The notes beneath the pieces were generated by a model, which worked only from the letters and a program-made list of their open reading frames with translations, did not search any database and was not told the origin of the DNA. A DNA stretch of 64,000 nucleotides, taken from assembly GCF_000186865.1 (NCBI RefSeq), contig NW_008705590.1, positions 100,856-164,855 on the forward strand, in the 5' to 3' direction. The position numbers were made by a program, and so were the translations under genes. This DNA is from Aureococcus anophagefferens. Taxonomy: Eukaryota; Sar; Pelagophyceae; Pelagomonadales; Pelagomonadaceae. Numbering within the stretch: the first letter of the stretch is position 1; each line of letters opens with the position of its first letter. Below are positions 17,586-27,079 of the stretch, in pieces.

Positions 17586-19516
17586 ATGCAACAACAGCTC
17601 CACCTCATCAGCTGGAACGTCGCCGGCTGGCGGACGACGCTCGAGGAGATGACTCGGACGACGAAGGCGAGGAAGGGCCGGAGCCCCGAGGAGGAGCACC
17701 AGGCGGCGCTGCGGAGCTGGCTCGAGCGCCTCCGCGCGGACGTCGTGTGCCTCCAGGAGGTCAAGCTCAAGCGGAGCGACGTCGAGGCGCAGGCGCGGCT
17801 CCTCGGCGCGGCCGCGGACGACGGGTCCTGGGAGACGTACTGGTGCTGCAACGACGGCAAGGCCAGGGGCCAGCGCGCGGGGCTCAACGGCGTCGCGACG
17901 CTCGTGCGCGGGGGCGCCTTCGGCGTCCTCCGCGCGGACGCGAAGCCCCTCGGGGACCCGGACTTCGACGACGAGGGCCGGTGCCTCGTCACGGAGCACG
18001 GCGGCTTCGTGCTCTTCAACGTCTACGTGCCGAACGCGGGCGGCGGCGCCCGCGTCGCCTACAAGATGGCCTGGCTCCGGGCGCTCCGGAGCGCCATGGA
18101 CCGCGAGCGCGCCGCGACGGGCAAGCCCGCGATTCTAGCCGGCGACCTCAACGCGAAGATGGGCCCCAACGATTCGCACTGGACCTTCCGGTCCGTCGAC
18201 TGCGGCAGGCTCGCCGCCGCCGCGGCCGCGGCGGCCCTCGACGACGCCCAGCGGGCGAGCCTCGAGGCCGCGGCGGCGGCCTGGCCGGCCGTCCGCGCGT
18301 CGCTCCGGCGCCGCGACGTCGCCGCGGTCACGACGGAGAACCCGACGACGCGCGAGAAGCACGACCGCTTCCGCTGCCGCGCCGTGCCCGCCGGCGGCGG
18401 CGCGCCGGTCCAGCTCGCGCCCTACGAAGCGCAGCGCAGCGCGGCCTTCGCCAACTACGAGACGGAGGGGCTCGCCGTCGACGGCGACGGCGACGTCGTC
18501 GCAGGGCCCGCGCCCCCGGGCGGCTTCCCCGTGCGCCCGCCGGACGTCCTCGACGTCGACTGCGCCCTCGAGGCCCTGGAGAAGCTCGGCGGCGCGCACG
18601 TGCCCCGGGAGACGATGAGGCGGGCCCTGGGCGCGCTCGCGCCGCCGCCGCCGGCGCCGACGGCCCCGGGCGCGCTGCCCGCGAGCTCGACGGCCTGGCT
18701 CCTCGGGCTCCGCGACGTCGACGGCATGGTCGACTCCCTCGACGCGCTCCACCCGCAGCGCAGCGAGCGCTTCACGTGCTGGCACCAGTACCACAACAAG
18801 CGCTACGAGAACGTCGGCAGCCGCATCGACTACGTCCTCGTCGACCGGGCCCTCTTCGAGGCGGCGGCGCCCGTCGCCGGCGCGCTCGACGCCGGCCTGC
18901 GCAGCGACGTGGATGCGAACACCGCGCGCGCGGCGCGCGGCGCCGCGGTCCTCGACGGCCGCTGGGCGCCCGCGGGCTTCGACCAGGGCAGGACAAGGGT
19001 GCGAAATTCCCAACTTCAAAGGCTCCTAGCTCGGCCGTTTTCCACTCGTTTCGGCTGATTTTTGGACGAGCGATCATCTCTCGGAACGGTCTCGAAGCAT
19101 GGATGCTTTTCCCGGAACGCGCGCGCGCGGAACACTCACGTTGAAGCGACGTTGAATCACCCTTGTGCTGCCCAGGCTTCGACGGCGGCGGCCTCCGCGA
19201 CGGCCGCGCGTCCGACTACCTGCACCACTCGAGCCACGCGCCCCACACGGGCATCCGCTACACGCCGCCGACCTGGAGCGACCACGTCGCGGCGACCCTG
19301 TGCCTGGGCGCCGCGCCCGCGGACGCCGCGCCGCGCGCCGCGCGCGCGGCCGGCGACGCGCAGCCCCACGCCAAGGTGCGCACCATCACCCAGTTCTTCT
19401 CCGCGGCCAAGCCCGGCGCCAAGCCCAGCGCCAAGCCCAAGCCGCCGCCGCCGCCCAAGCGCAAGAGCCCGCCGACGATCCGCGACTTCTTCGCGAAGAA
19501 GCCGAAGGCGCCGTAA
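17586..19516 (+). CDS. APEX2: AP endonuclease 2 (exonuclease III family) with PCNA-binding tail
   Basis: Exons 17586-18987 and 19176-19516, phase 1, give 580 aa. Exonuclease/endonuclease/phosphatase fold: ISWNVAGW (metal site), CLQEVKL (catalytic Glu), AGDLNAKMG (Asp-Asn), RIDYVLVD and WSDHVA (catalytic Asp-His). It cleaves DNA 5' of abasic sites and removes 3' blocks in base-excision repair. The C-terminus has TITQFFSAAK, a QxxhxxFF-type PCNA-interacting box, and a second FF motif, TIRDFFAKK. The GRF zinc finger of animal APEX2 is absent. A family B introner splits the catalytic domain just before the final SDH motif, giving the four-codon scar GFDQ-GFDG. Confidence 0.9.
18988..19175 (+). 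mobile_element. Introner element, family B copy (188-nt intron)
   Basis: Element 18984-19175 sits between perfect 8-bp duplications GCTTCGAC (18976-18983, 19176-19183). Termini are inverted repeats: CAGGGCAGGACAAGGGTG and, on the complement of the far end, CTGGGCAGCACAAGGGTG. Frame requires a GC donor (CAGG|GCAGGA) and the AG of CTGCCCAG; the GT further in would break frame. Confidence 0.92.
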
Positions 19517-19599
19517 GGTTGAAGCTAGCGACAGATAGCGCGGTTGTGGGGCGCTTATCCAGAGGTTGTCATTGGCTGCGACGTCCAAACATCAGAGCG

Positions 19600-21557
19600 A
19601 TGGCACTCCAATGCGGCTCGGGCCTCGGCGCGGCTGCGGTCCACGTGCAGCGCTGCGCGTCCTGGCCCCTCGCGGAGATCGTCACGGCGCACCGGACGGA
19701 CCTGCTCGTCACCGAGTTCGCATCGCTGGACGAGGCCGAGGAGGCCTGGGGCAAGCTGTCCCTGTTGCACGCGTCCGTGCTCTTCGTCGGGCCAAAGGCG
19801 CTGCGCAGCTACGGGCGCACCCATAGCATCCGCCGCTGGAAGGAGCGCAGCGCGCGGCTCGAGGCGCGGCTCCCCGGCGAGTACGACGTCCGCGGCGCGA
19901 CGATCGCCGGCCGCGTCGTCTCGGAGATCGCGGCGACCGACGCGCGCATGCGCCGGCGCCTCGGCGCGGGCTTCGCCGCGCCGGCCTGGGTCGCCCACTT
20001 CCTGGCGCGGCGCGCCGCCGTGGACCCGTGCATCGCGGCCTGCCCGGCCGTCGCGGCCGCGCGCGCGCTCGCGGCGCTGCCCCGGCCGCCCATGCCGACG
20101 GGCGACGCCGACGCGCTGCTGCGCGCGCTCGACGCGGGCGGTGTCCCGACGCGCGAGGCCCACGTCTCGGCGACGGTCAAGGCCGCGCTGGACGCCGTCG
20201 CGGGCGCGAGCCCCGCGGGCGCGCGCGCCGTCGCCGCGTGGGTCCGCGGCCTCGCGCGCCTCGAGCCCCTGCGCCGGGGCCCCGGCCGCGCCCTCGCGCT
20301 GCCCGTCGACGCCCTCGACGCGGACCGGCTCGCCGCGGCGCTCCGCAGCGGCGCGCCGCGCGTCTCCGTCGCCGCGGCGACGGGCGCCGACGGCCGCCAC
20401 CGCTACGCGCTCGCCAGGGCAGCAAAAGGGTGCGAAATTCCCAACTTCAAAGGCTCATATCTCGGCCATTTTCCACTCGTTTCGGCTGATTTTTGGACGA
20501 GCGATCATCTCTCGGAACGGTCTCGAAGCGTGGATGTTTTATCTAGAACGCGCGCGCGCGGAACACTCACGTTGAAGCGACGTTGAATCTCTCTTGTCCT
20601 GCCCAGGCGCTCTCTCTCTTCCTCCCCGCGCTCGGCGCGTCGCTGGCGACGGCGCCGCGGCGCTTCAAGGCCTTCGCCGCCGTCGAGGAGGCGCTCCGGC
20701 GCCTGGACCCGCAGGCGAGCCTGAGAGCGCCGCCGCCCCCGGCGCGCCGGCTCTCGTCGCGCGTCCGCGGGCTCGCGGCCGCCGAAATCGAGGAGCGCCG
20801 CGCGGACCTCGCCGCCTACGTCGAGCGCCTCCTCGACGCCTACGACGGCCTCGGCGCGCGCGCGCGCGGCGCCGTCGCGTCGTGGCTCGCGGGCCTCGCG
20901 GCGCCCGACGCGCCCGACCCGCGGCCCGGGTCCCGCGTGCTCGCGGCGCGCGCGCGCGAGCCCCCGGGCCGCGACGCGCTCCTGTCCCTCTGCGGGCCCG
21001 ACGACGTCGCGCGCCCGGCGCGCCGCGCGCCGTCGGACGACGACCTCTACCGCCTCGCGTCGGAATGCCGCGCCGTCGCGCCGCCGGCGCCGCGCGGCGC
21101 GGAGGCGCTCGCGACGCTGTCGGAGGCGACGGCGGGCACGCTGGCGGCGCTGGGCGAGCGCGTCGACGGCGCCCTCGGCACGGAGCGGCCGGGCCGCCGC
21201 GCGCCCGGGAGCCTCCGGGCGCCGGCTCCCGGCGGCGCGCTCGCGACGGCCGCGGTCGGCGGCGGCCCGGAGGCCGTGGCGCTCGGCGGCGCCCTCGAGA
21301 CGACGACGGCCGCGGTCGGGGCGACGACCGAGTTCCTGGCCGACGGCCTCTTCGCGATCGGCGACGGCCTCATGGGCCTGGGCCTGGGCGTCCCGGCTAC
21401 GGGGCGGCGGCACCGCTGCGGCTCGCTCGAGGCGCAGGTCGACGAGGCGACGCGCGCGGCCGCCCTCGCGCGCGGCCGCTGCAGCACGCTCGAATACCAC
21501 GTCGACGAGGCGCACCACATGGCGCCCCTCGCCCGCGTGCCCGCGGGCGCAGCATAA
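19600..21557 (+). CDS. PX (phox homology) domain-like protein
   Basis: Exons 19600-20418 and 20607-21557, phase 0, give 589 aa. Exon 1 is Ala/Arg-rich and begins with a region rich in short beta strands (VHVQRCASWPLAEIVTA, DLLVTEFASLDEAEEAW) that could be another lipid-binding fold. Exon 2 starts with a PX-like segment: APRRFKAFAAVEEALRR, a Pro-rich loop, then EIEERRADLAAYVERLL, matching RRF..F..L, PxxP and the R..L..yl..l helix. PX domains bind phosphoinositides on endosomes. A family B introner lies between the exons. The last ~20 codons belong to an 85-bp sequence found again near 26983, so the C-terminus may have been replaced. Confidence 0.6.
20419..20606 (+). mobile_element. Introner element, family B copy (188-nt intron)
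   Basis: Element 20415-20606 lies between GCGCTCGC (20407-20414) and GCGCTCTC (20607-20614), one mismatch. It has the same length and orientation as the copy 1.4 kb upstream and is roughly 90% identical by eye. GC-AG splicing in phase 0 joins ALAR to ALSL. Confidence 0.9.
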
Positions 21558-21573
21558 ACCAACACCACACCAG
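21488..21573 (+). repeat. 85-bp dispersed repeat, copy 1
   Basis: CTCGAATACCACGTCGACGA and about 60 following bases recur near 26983 at roughly 85% identity with a 6-bp gap. Here it forms the C-terminus and stop of the PX-like gene. Directly after it, ACACCACACCAGTCGG is repeated twice in tandem. Confidence 0.6.
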
Positions 21574-21624
21574 TCGGAACACCACACCAGTCGGGAGAGT
21601 CCCCCGATCGAGATCGCGGGTTGA

Positions 21625-22995
21625 CGCCGTAGTCTGAGAACCGCGCGGCCGACGCGCCGCGGAGCGCCGCGTAACGCCGCCGCGCTCGCGGAGGCGACCG
21701 CGACCAGCGCCGCCGCCGAGGCCGCGCTCGCGGAGGCGACCGCGGCGAAGGAGACGTGCGAAGCACTCCTGTGCGACGGTCTCTTCGTCGACGCGTGCGC
21801 CGCCGAGAAGTACCTGGAAGGCAGAGAGTGCACGGACTGCCCCGCGGGCCACACGTGCGACGGCACCACCGCGACCAAGTGCGCCGCGGACAAGTACGTC
21901 GACGCGAACGCGTGCCTCGCGTGCCCCGCCGGCCTGGCGTGCGACGGTACCGATGCGATGTACTTTGTCGCGGACAAGATCGAGCTCGAGACCATGCTCG
22001 TCGCCTGGAAGGAGAACGCGACGAGCGCCAAGGTCAAGTACGGCCGCCTGCCCGCCTGGGACACGTCGAACGTCACGGACATGATAGGGTTGTTCTACTA
22101 TGACGAAACGTTCAACGAGAACATCGGCGGCTGGGACACGTCGAGCGTGACGTCCATTGCGAGCGCGTTCGGGAACGCCAACGCCTTCAACGAGAACATC
22201 GGCGGCTGGGACACGTCGAAGGTGACGGACATGGGCGGCGCGTTCTACGACGCCTCCACCTTCGACGCGGACATCGGCGGCTGGGACACGTCGAAGGTGA
22301 CGGACATGGGCGGCGCGTTCGAGGACGCCGCCGCCTTCAACCAACCCATCGGCGCCTGGGACGTGTCGCAGGTGACGGACATGAGCGGCGCGTTCTACCG
22401 CGCCTCCACCTTCGACGCGGACGTCGGCGGCTGGGACACGTCGAAGGTGGAGGACATGGAGGAGTTGTTCGACTACGCCGTGGCCTTCAACCAGGACGTC
22501 GGCGCCTGGAACACGTCGAAGGTGGCGTACATGAGCTACGCGTTCAACCAAGCCGCCGCCTTCAACCAGGACATCGGCGCCTGGGACGTGTCGAGCGTGG
22601 CGTCCATGTCCAACATATTCTCCGGCGCCACCGCCTTCGACCAGGACATCAGCGCCTGGGACGTGTCGAGCGTGACGACCATGCACTACGCGTTCAACGA
22701 CGCCGCCGCCTTCAACCAGGACATCGGCGCCTGGGACGTGTCGAGCGTGACGAACATGTACGCCACATTCCGCGACGCCGCCGCCTTCGACCAACCCATC
22801 GGCGCCTGGGACACGTCGAAGGTGACGGACATGGACTTCGCGTTCTCCGGCGCCACCGCTTTCGACCAGGCCATCGGCGCCTGGGACGTGTCGTCGGTGG
22901 CGGACATGCCCAACATATTCTCCGGCGCCACCGCCTTGTCCCAATGCATCCCCTGGCATGAAGATTTCCCCCCCGAGGCCCGGTGCGGCTTTAGT
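21625..22995 (+). CDS. DUF285/BspA-like repeat surface protein (5' end unresolved)
   Basis: The frame is open from 21625, with the first in-frame ATG only at 21958, so an upstream exon is missing or the 5' end is lost. The N-terminal part has Cys-rich CTDCPAGHTCDGTT and CLACPAGLACDG units, like ephrin-receptor/GCC modules. From about 22057 come twelve 25-residue repeats of the pattern WDTSKVTDM..AF..A.AFNQDIGA, the DUF285 family of bacterial and protist surface proteins. The last repeat changes to SQCIPWHEDF...CGFS, a plausible natural end. The frame stays open to 23367, but the residues there are Arg-rich out-of-frame type, so I end it near 22995. The family is patchy across protists and transfer is possible. 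Confidence 0.65.
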
Positions 22996-23111
22996 GGGCC
23001 CCCCAGTGCCCGCGTCCGCCCAAGGCAGGCGCGTAGGCGGGGTGCGTCGCCTAATGCGCTAGAGAGAGAGATTTCCGTTCCTCTTGCCAAGTTGATGGCC
23101 TTCGGGGCCAG

Positions 23112-23938
23112 ATGTCCTTCCTCGGCGTCGACGTCGACACCGCGAACGCGAACAAGCCCGCCTTCAATACAACGATCGCGGGGATCGCGGGCGTGGACGA
23201 AACGTCCTCGTCGCGCTCTCCTTCACCGACAACGTCGTCAACGTCGTCGATCGGTGCTTCCTCGACGGCGGCGACTGCGCCTCGTGCTGCCCGGACTGCG
23301 ACGTCACGACTTTCCTGGACAGCTCGGCGGCCGACAACTGCGTGTGCTACGAGGGCGAGGCGGCTGACCGTATCAGGCTGTCCGACTACGACGACTGCCT
23401 GCACATCACGGGCGACGGCATCCTGGATCTTGACTACACGCAAATCGTCGGCGGCGACGGCAACGACGTGATCGTGATCACGGGAGGCGATATCGATTAC
23501 ATCTACGGCGGCGACGGCGACGACGTGTTGACGCTCACGGGAGATGGTTTCGAAGAAGTAAATGGCGGCGACGGTGACGACACCATCACGATCTTCGGGG
23601 ACGATGCGCGGTGGATCGACGGAGGCTCCGGCGACGACGCCATCATCATCTACGGAAACAATCCGAGTGTTGTTGAGGGCGGTTCTGGTGACGACTCGTG
23701 CTCGATTATCGGGGAGTTCGAAGAAGATTACGTCAACTCGTGCGAGCGCGAGGCGGACGTGCCCCTTGTGTCCACCATGAAAGTTCTCTACGACATCAAG
23801 GTCGAGGACGTCGACGAAGCGAACGAGATCTCCGGCAGGATCACCTCGGCCGATCCCGCGGCCGTCTCCGTCGAAGGCCTCGAGGACGTCACTTGCCTGA
23901 GCATCGCCGCGCCCGCGAACTACACCACTTTCGCCTAA
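23112..23938 (+). pseudogene. GGxGxD-repeat (haemolysin-type calcium-binding) protein, frameshifted
   Basis: From 23112 the frame reads MSFLGVDVDTANANKP...AGVDE; the following residues continue only in another frame from about 23201, as NVLVALSFTDNVVNVVDRCF. A single missing base in the A run at 23200-23202 explains this. Downstream is a Cys-rich segment, then at least four parallel beta-roll units of the form GGDGDDVLTLTGDG, the calcium-binding repeat of secreted bacterial proteins. It stops at a TAA at 23936-23938. No toxin domain is present, so an adhesive or structural secreted role is more likely than toxicity. It may be a separate gene or later exons of the DUF285 gene. Confidence 0.55.
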
Positions 23939-23979
23939 CCGGCGACTTCGATTCATCCGCGGCCTGGCCGCACGGTGCC

Positions 23980-24114
23980 GCCGCGGGCCCATGCCCCGCG
24001 GCGCGCCGACGGAGGCGCCTTCTGCCGCGGGCCCATGCCCCGCGGCAGACGGCGCCGCGGGCCGCGGACCGGAGGGGGCGCGTCGGACGGCGCCGCGGGC
24101 CCATGCCCCGCGGC
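23980..24114. repeat. Three copies of a 23-bp GC palindrome
   Basis: GCCGCGGG-CCCATGC-CCCGCGGC occurs at 23980-24002, 24024-24046 and 24092-24114, with a perfect 8-bp stem and constant loop. The copies stand in the 190-bp gap between the GGxGxD gene and the LTR-type element. Nothing else is seen in this gap. Confidence 0.75.
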
Positions 24115-24129
24115 GAGCCGCAGACGCGC

Positions 24130-24277
24130 TGGAGTTGGTACTCCTACTTCACCTTGCCCTCACCAGGGGCTTCACCACTGGCTTCACCATCGGCCTCACC
24201 TTGACCTCACCTCAGACCTACACCTAGAGGCTCCGCCTCTCCTCTGTTCCCTCCTGTCCCTAAGACACTCGACTCCA
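24130..24277 (+). repeat. Left LTR-like repeat (148 bp)
   Basis: Identical base for base to 26637-26784. It contains short CTTCACC/CCTCACC-type internal repeats and ends ...GACTCCA. It is CT-rich on this strand. Confidence 0.85.
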
Positions 24278-24779
24278 GGTTAGGCCCACGCGACTACCGT
24301 CGCTGCGCACCTGCACACGCTCGCAAGACACCGACGCGGTCCCTCTTGCAGCACACAGGGCGCGCAGAGAGTACACAGCTACTCGAAGCGCCGCTCCTGA
24401 TTCACACCTCACGGCCCACGACCTCGGCTGCGGCCGAGGCCCGAACACAAATTTTGTTCGGCCCCCGCGCCGCTTCTTGCACCTCAAGGCGCACGCCCGT
24501 CGCCTACCACACCGTGCGGCGACGCCACGCGCCCTCGAGGTCCAACACCTTCCACATCGGCGCCTACTAAACCGCGAACGACGATCAGAATCCTTTTCCG
24601 AACATCGACCAGCGCCACACTCTACGCCGCTTCATGCACCTCAAGGGCGCGCACTCCATCGCCTACCACACTGTGGGGCAGCACAACACGCTCCGCGCCC
24701 GTCTCCTGAAGCACGCGGTGCACGGACATCGACCAGAACCGAATTTGCAACAGAACCGAATTCGCTCCACCTGCTACCA

Positions 24780-26040
24780 CGCGAACACCAAGAGCGACTC
24801 GCTGCCGAGCGAGTCGCTCCGGACGGACTCCGTCAGTGCCCGGCCGCGCCAGCGCCGCGGCGCCGGGCGCTCCTACATCCAGCGCGTCAACACGTACGTG
24901 CTCGTCACGACGCAAACCTCCGAGAGCTACTTCTCCGGGGGGGCGCGTCGTCCTGCCTCCGCGACTCGCCGCCGAGCGAGTCGCTCCAGACGGACTCCGT
25001 CCTCGCCCGGCTACGCCGACGCCGCTCGCCGGGCTTCTACAACGAGCGCGTCAACACGTACGTGCTCGTCACGACGCAAACCTCGAGATCTACTTCTCCG
25101 GGGGGCGCGTCGCTCCGCGACTCGCTGCCGAGCGAGTCGCTCCGGACGGACTCCGTCCTCGCCCGGCTACGCCGACGCCGCTCGCCGGGCTTCTACAACG
25201 AGCGCGTCAACACGTACGTGCTCGTCACGACGCAAACCTCCGAGATCTACTTCTCCGGGGGGCGCGTCGCTCCGCGACTCGCTGCCGAGCGAGTCGCTCC
25301 GGACGGACTCCGTCCTCGCCCGGCTACGCCGACGCCGCTCGCCGGGCTTCTACAACGAGCGCGTCAACACGTGCTCGTCATCATCGACGGCGCGAACCCT
25401 CGAGATCTACTTCTCCGGGGGGCGCGTCGTCCTCGCTCCGCGACTCGCTGCCGAGCGAGTCGCTCCGGACGGACTCCGTCCTCGCCCGGCTACGCCGACG
25501 CCGCTCGCCGGGCTTCTACAACGAGCGCGTCAACAAGTACGTGCTCGTCACGACGCAAACCTCGAGATCTACTTCTCCGGGGGGCGCGTCGCTCCGCGAC
25601 TCGCTGCCGAGCGAGTCGCTCCGGACGGACTCCGTCCTCGCCCGGCTACGCCGACGCCGCTCGCCGGGCTTCTACAACGAGCGCGTCAACCGTGCTCGTC
25701 ATCGTCGACGGCACAAACCCTCGAGATCTACTTCTCCGGGGGGGCGCGTCGCCCTGCCTCTGCGACTCGCCGCCGAGCGAGTCGCTACGGGCGGACTCCG
25801 TCCTCGCCCGGCTACGCCACTGCGGCTCCGCCGGGCTCTCCTACGACGAGCGCGTCAGCACGTTCTCGTCATCATCGACGGCGCGACCTCCGAGATCAAC
25901 GTCTCCGGGGGGGCGCGTCGTCCTGGCTCCGCGACTCGCTGCCGAGCGAGTCGCTCCGGACGGACTCCGTCCTCGCCCGGCTACGGCGACGCCGCTACGC
26001 CGGGCGCTTCTACAACGAGCGCGTCAACGTTCGTCGCCTC
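24780..26040. repeat. Eight tandem units of about 156-169 bp with paired hairpins
   Basis: Each unit starts near CGACTCGCT-GCCG-AGCGAGTCG (9-bp perfect stem) followed by GACGGA-C-TCCGTC (6-bp stem), then GCCGGGCTTCTACAACGAGC and ACTTCTCCGGGGGG. Unit starts are near 24796, 24961, 25119, 25276, 25442, 25598, 25763 and 25932. All three plus frames are largely open across it because stops are rare, so open frames here are not evidence of a protein. Confidence 0.8.
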
Positions 26041-26269
26041 AACTTCCAGCGCCCAAACATGCACCTGCCGCGTTACCAGACTTGATCACCTGAAAACGCG
26101 CCCCAGGCTGCTCGCCACCCGAGACGGACGCGTCCCAAAATTCGTGCAAACGAGCGCGTCCTCTACTCACGCTTTTGCCCACGTGCAAAGCACCATACAC
26201 AGCCCCAGCGCTCCACGACTAGTCAAACCTTGCAGCTCCTCTTACGGACACGCACCAGCAGCTCCTCTC

Positions 26270-26415
26270 ACGGACACGCTCAAACACGCGGCCTCTGACC
26301 ACGCTCACGCTCAATAGCAGCGCCGGGGTCGCTCCCCGACGCCGCGGCTACTACGCCTCACGACACTCTCAAACACGCGGCCTCTGACCACGCTCACGCT
26401 CAATGGCAGCGTCAC
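26270..26415. repeat. Direct repeat inside the LTR-type element
   Basis: CTCAAACACGCGGCCTCTGA and the following ACCACGCTCACGCTCAAT occur at about 26279 and 26370, spaced roughly 91 bp, with one mismatch in ~48 bp. Confidence 0.65.
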
Positions 26416-26636
26416 CCTGGCATCCTTATCCAGGAAGGGCGTTTTGCATGGTCCCCAAACCATGGAACCACTGCCAAACCACCTAGTCTGTCATCAACCG
26501 CGCATTCAACACGCATCGCGGTCGGCGCAATGACCGACACTACGAGTCCACATCGTCAAACTTCTTCTTCCACGTCAAGGTTCAACCTTCCTTCTCTCTC
26601 TCCAGCGAGAAACCAGCGTTTCTCTCTGCGGGGGGG

Positions 26637-26784
26637 TGGAGTTGGTACTCCTACTTCACCTTGCCCTCACCAGGGGCTTCACCACTGGCTTCACCATCGG
26701 CCTCACCTTGACCTCACCTCAGACCTACACCTAGAGGCTCCGCCTCTCCTCTGTTCCCTCCTGTCCCTAAGACACTCGACTCCA
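26637..26784 (+). repeat. Right LTR-like repeat (148 bp)
   Basis: Exact copy of 24130-24277, preceded by seven G residues (26630-26636 region) and followed by CGCGC, which matches the five bases left of the first repeat. Confidence 0.85.
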
Positions 26785-27079
26785 CGCGCCGCTCCCTACC
26801 CCCCCCACCCCCCCCCTCTGAGAGATTTATCCCCCCGGGCCCCGACGCCGCGTTCAGCGCGGCGTCGCCGCCCCGCGCCAGCGGCCTCGCCAACCCGCCG
26901 CGGCGCCCACCGCGGGCCGAGCAAAACTCGCGCCCGCCGACTAACACTACGATACGAAACCTCCGAGTCGTACTGTTTCGGCGCGCTCGAATACCGCGTC
27001 GACGAGGCGCGCCACGTGGCGCCCCGCGCGCGCGTGCCCGCAGCATCTACCAACGCCACACGAAGACTGGGCTGCGAAA
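26785..27079. other. Gene-free gap downstream of the LTR-type element
   Basis: Contains C-runs at about 26801-26818, a strong hairpin GACGCCGCG-TTCAG-CGCGGCGTC near 26849-26871, and copy 2 of the 85-bp dispersed repeat (about 26983-27064). The hairpin lies about 210 bp beyond the stop of the minus-strand selenouridine synthase gene. No gene is seen. Confidence 0.6.
26983..27064 (+). repeat. 85-bp dispersed repeat, copy 2
   Basis: GCTCGAATACCGCGTCGACG onward matches 21488-21573 at about 85% with a small gap. The two copies are direct repeats that bracket the accessory block. Confidence 0.6.

Larger units (their letters stand above)
24130..26784. mobile_element. Non-autonomous LTR-type retroelement (TRIM/LARD-like)
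   Basis: Two identical 148-bp direct repeats (24130-24277, 26637-26784) begin TGGAGT and end ACTCCA, the TG...CA inverted ends of long terminal repeats. The 5 bp before the first and after the second are both CGCGC, a plausible target duplication. A GCGGGGGGG purine run abuts the second repeat, where a polypurine tract is expected. The 2.36-kb interior has no recognisable gag, protease, reverse transcriptase or integrase, so mobilisation would need another element. No convincing tRNA primer site starting with TGG was found after the first repeat. Identical repeats suggest a recent insertion. The strand is inferred as + from the G-tract position. Confidence 0.75.

Noticed and set aside
18999..19140. 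Canonical GT donor (AAGG|GTGCGAAATT) in the family B introners
   Set aside because: Using it would add 23 nt and break frame in all copies; the GC donor 11 bases upstream keeps frame every time.
21397..22959. 520-codon open frame on the minus strand (HVRHLRRVPGADG repeats)
   Set aside because: It is the antisense shadow of the DUF285 repeats; the plus frame gives the known family pattern.
23342..23938. GGxGxD repeats as an RTX toxin
   Set aside because: Only the calcium-binding repeats are visible; there is no pore-forming, acylation or secretion-signal region, and the frame is broken.
24477..26317. Three long overlapping open frames on the plus strand (about 480-540 codons each)
   Set aside because: They cover the tandem repeat array of the LTR-type element, occur in all three frames at once, and encode Arg/Ala/Ser-rich low-complexity sequence without domains.
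26849..26871. GACGCCGCG hairpin as a bacterial-type terminator
   Set aside because: The DNA is eukaryotic, there is no T-run, and the hairpin is about 210 bp beyond the nearest stop.
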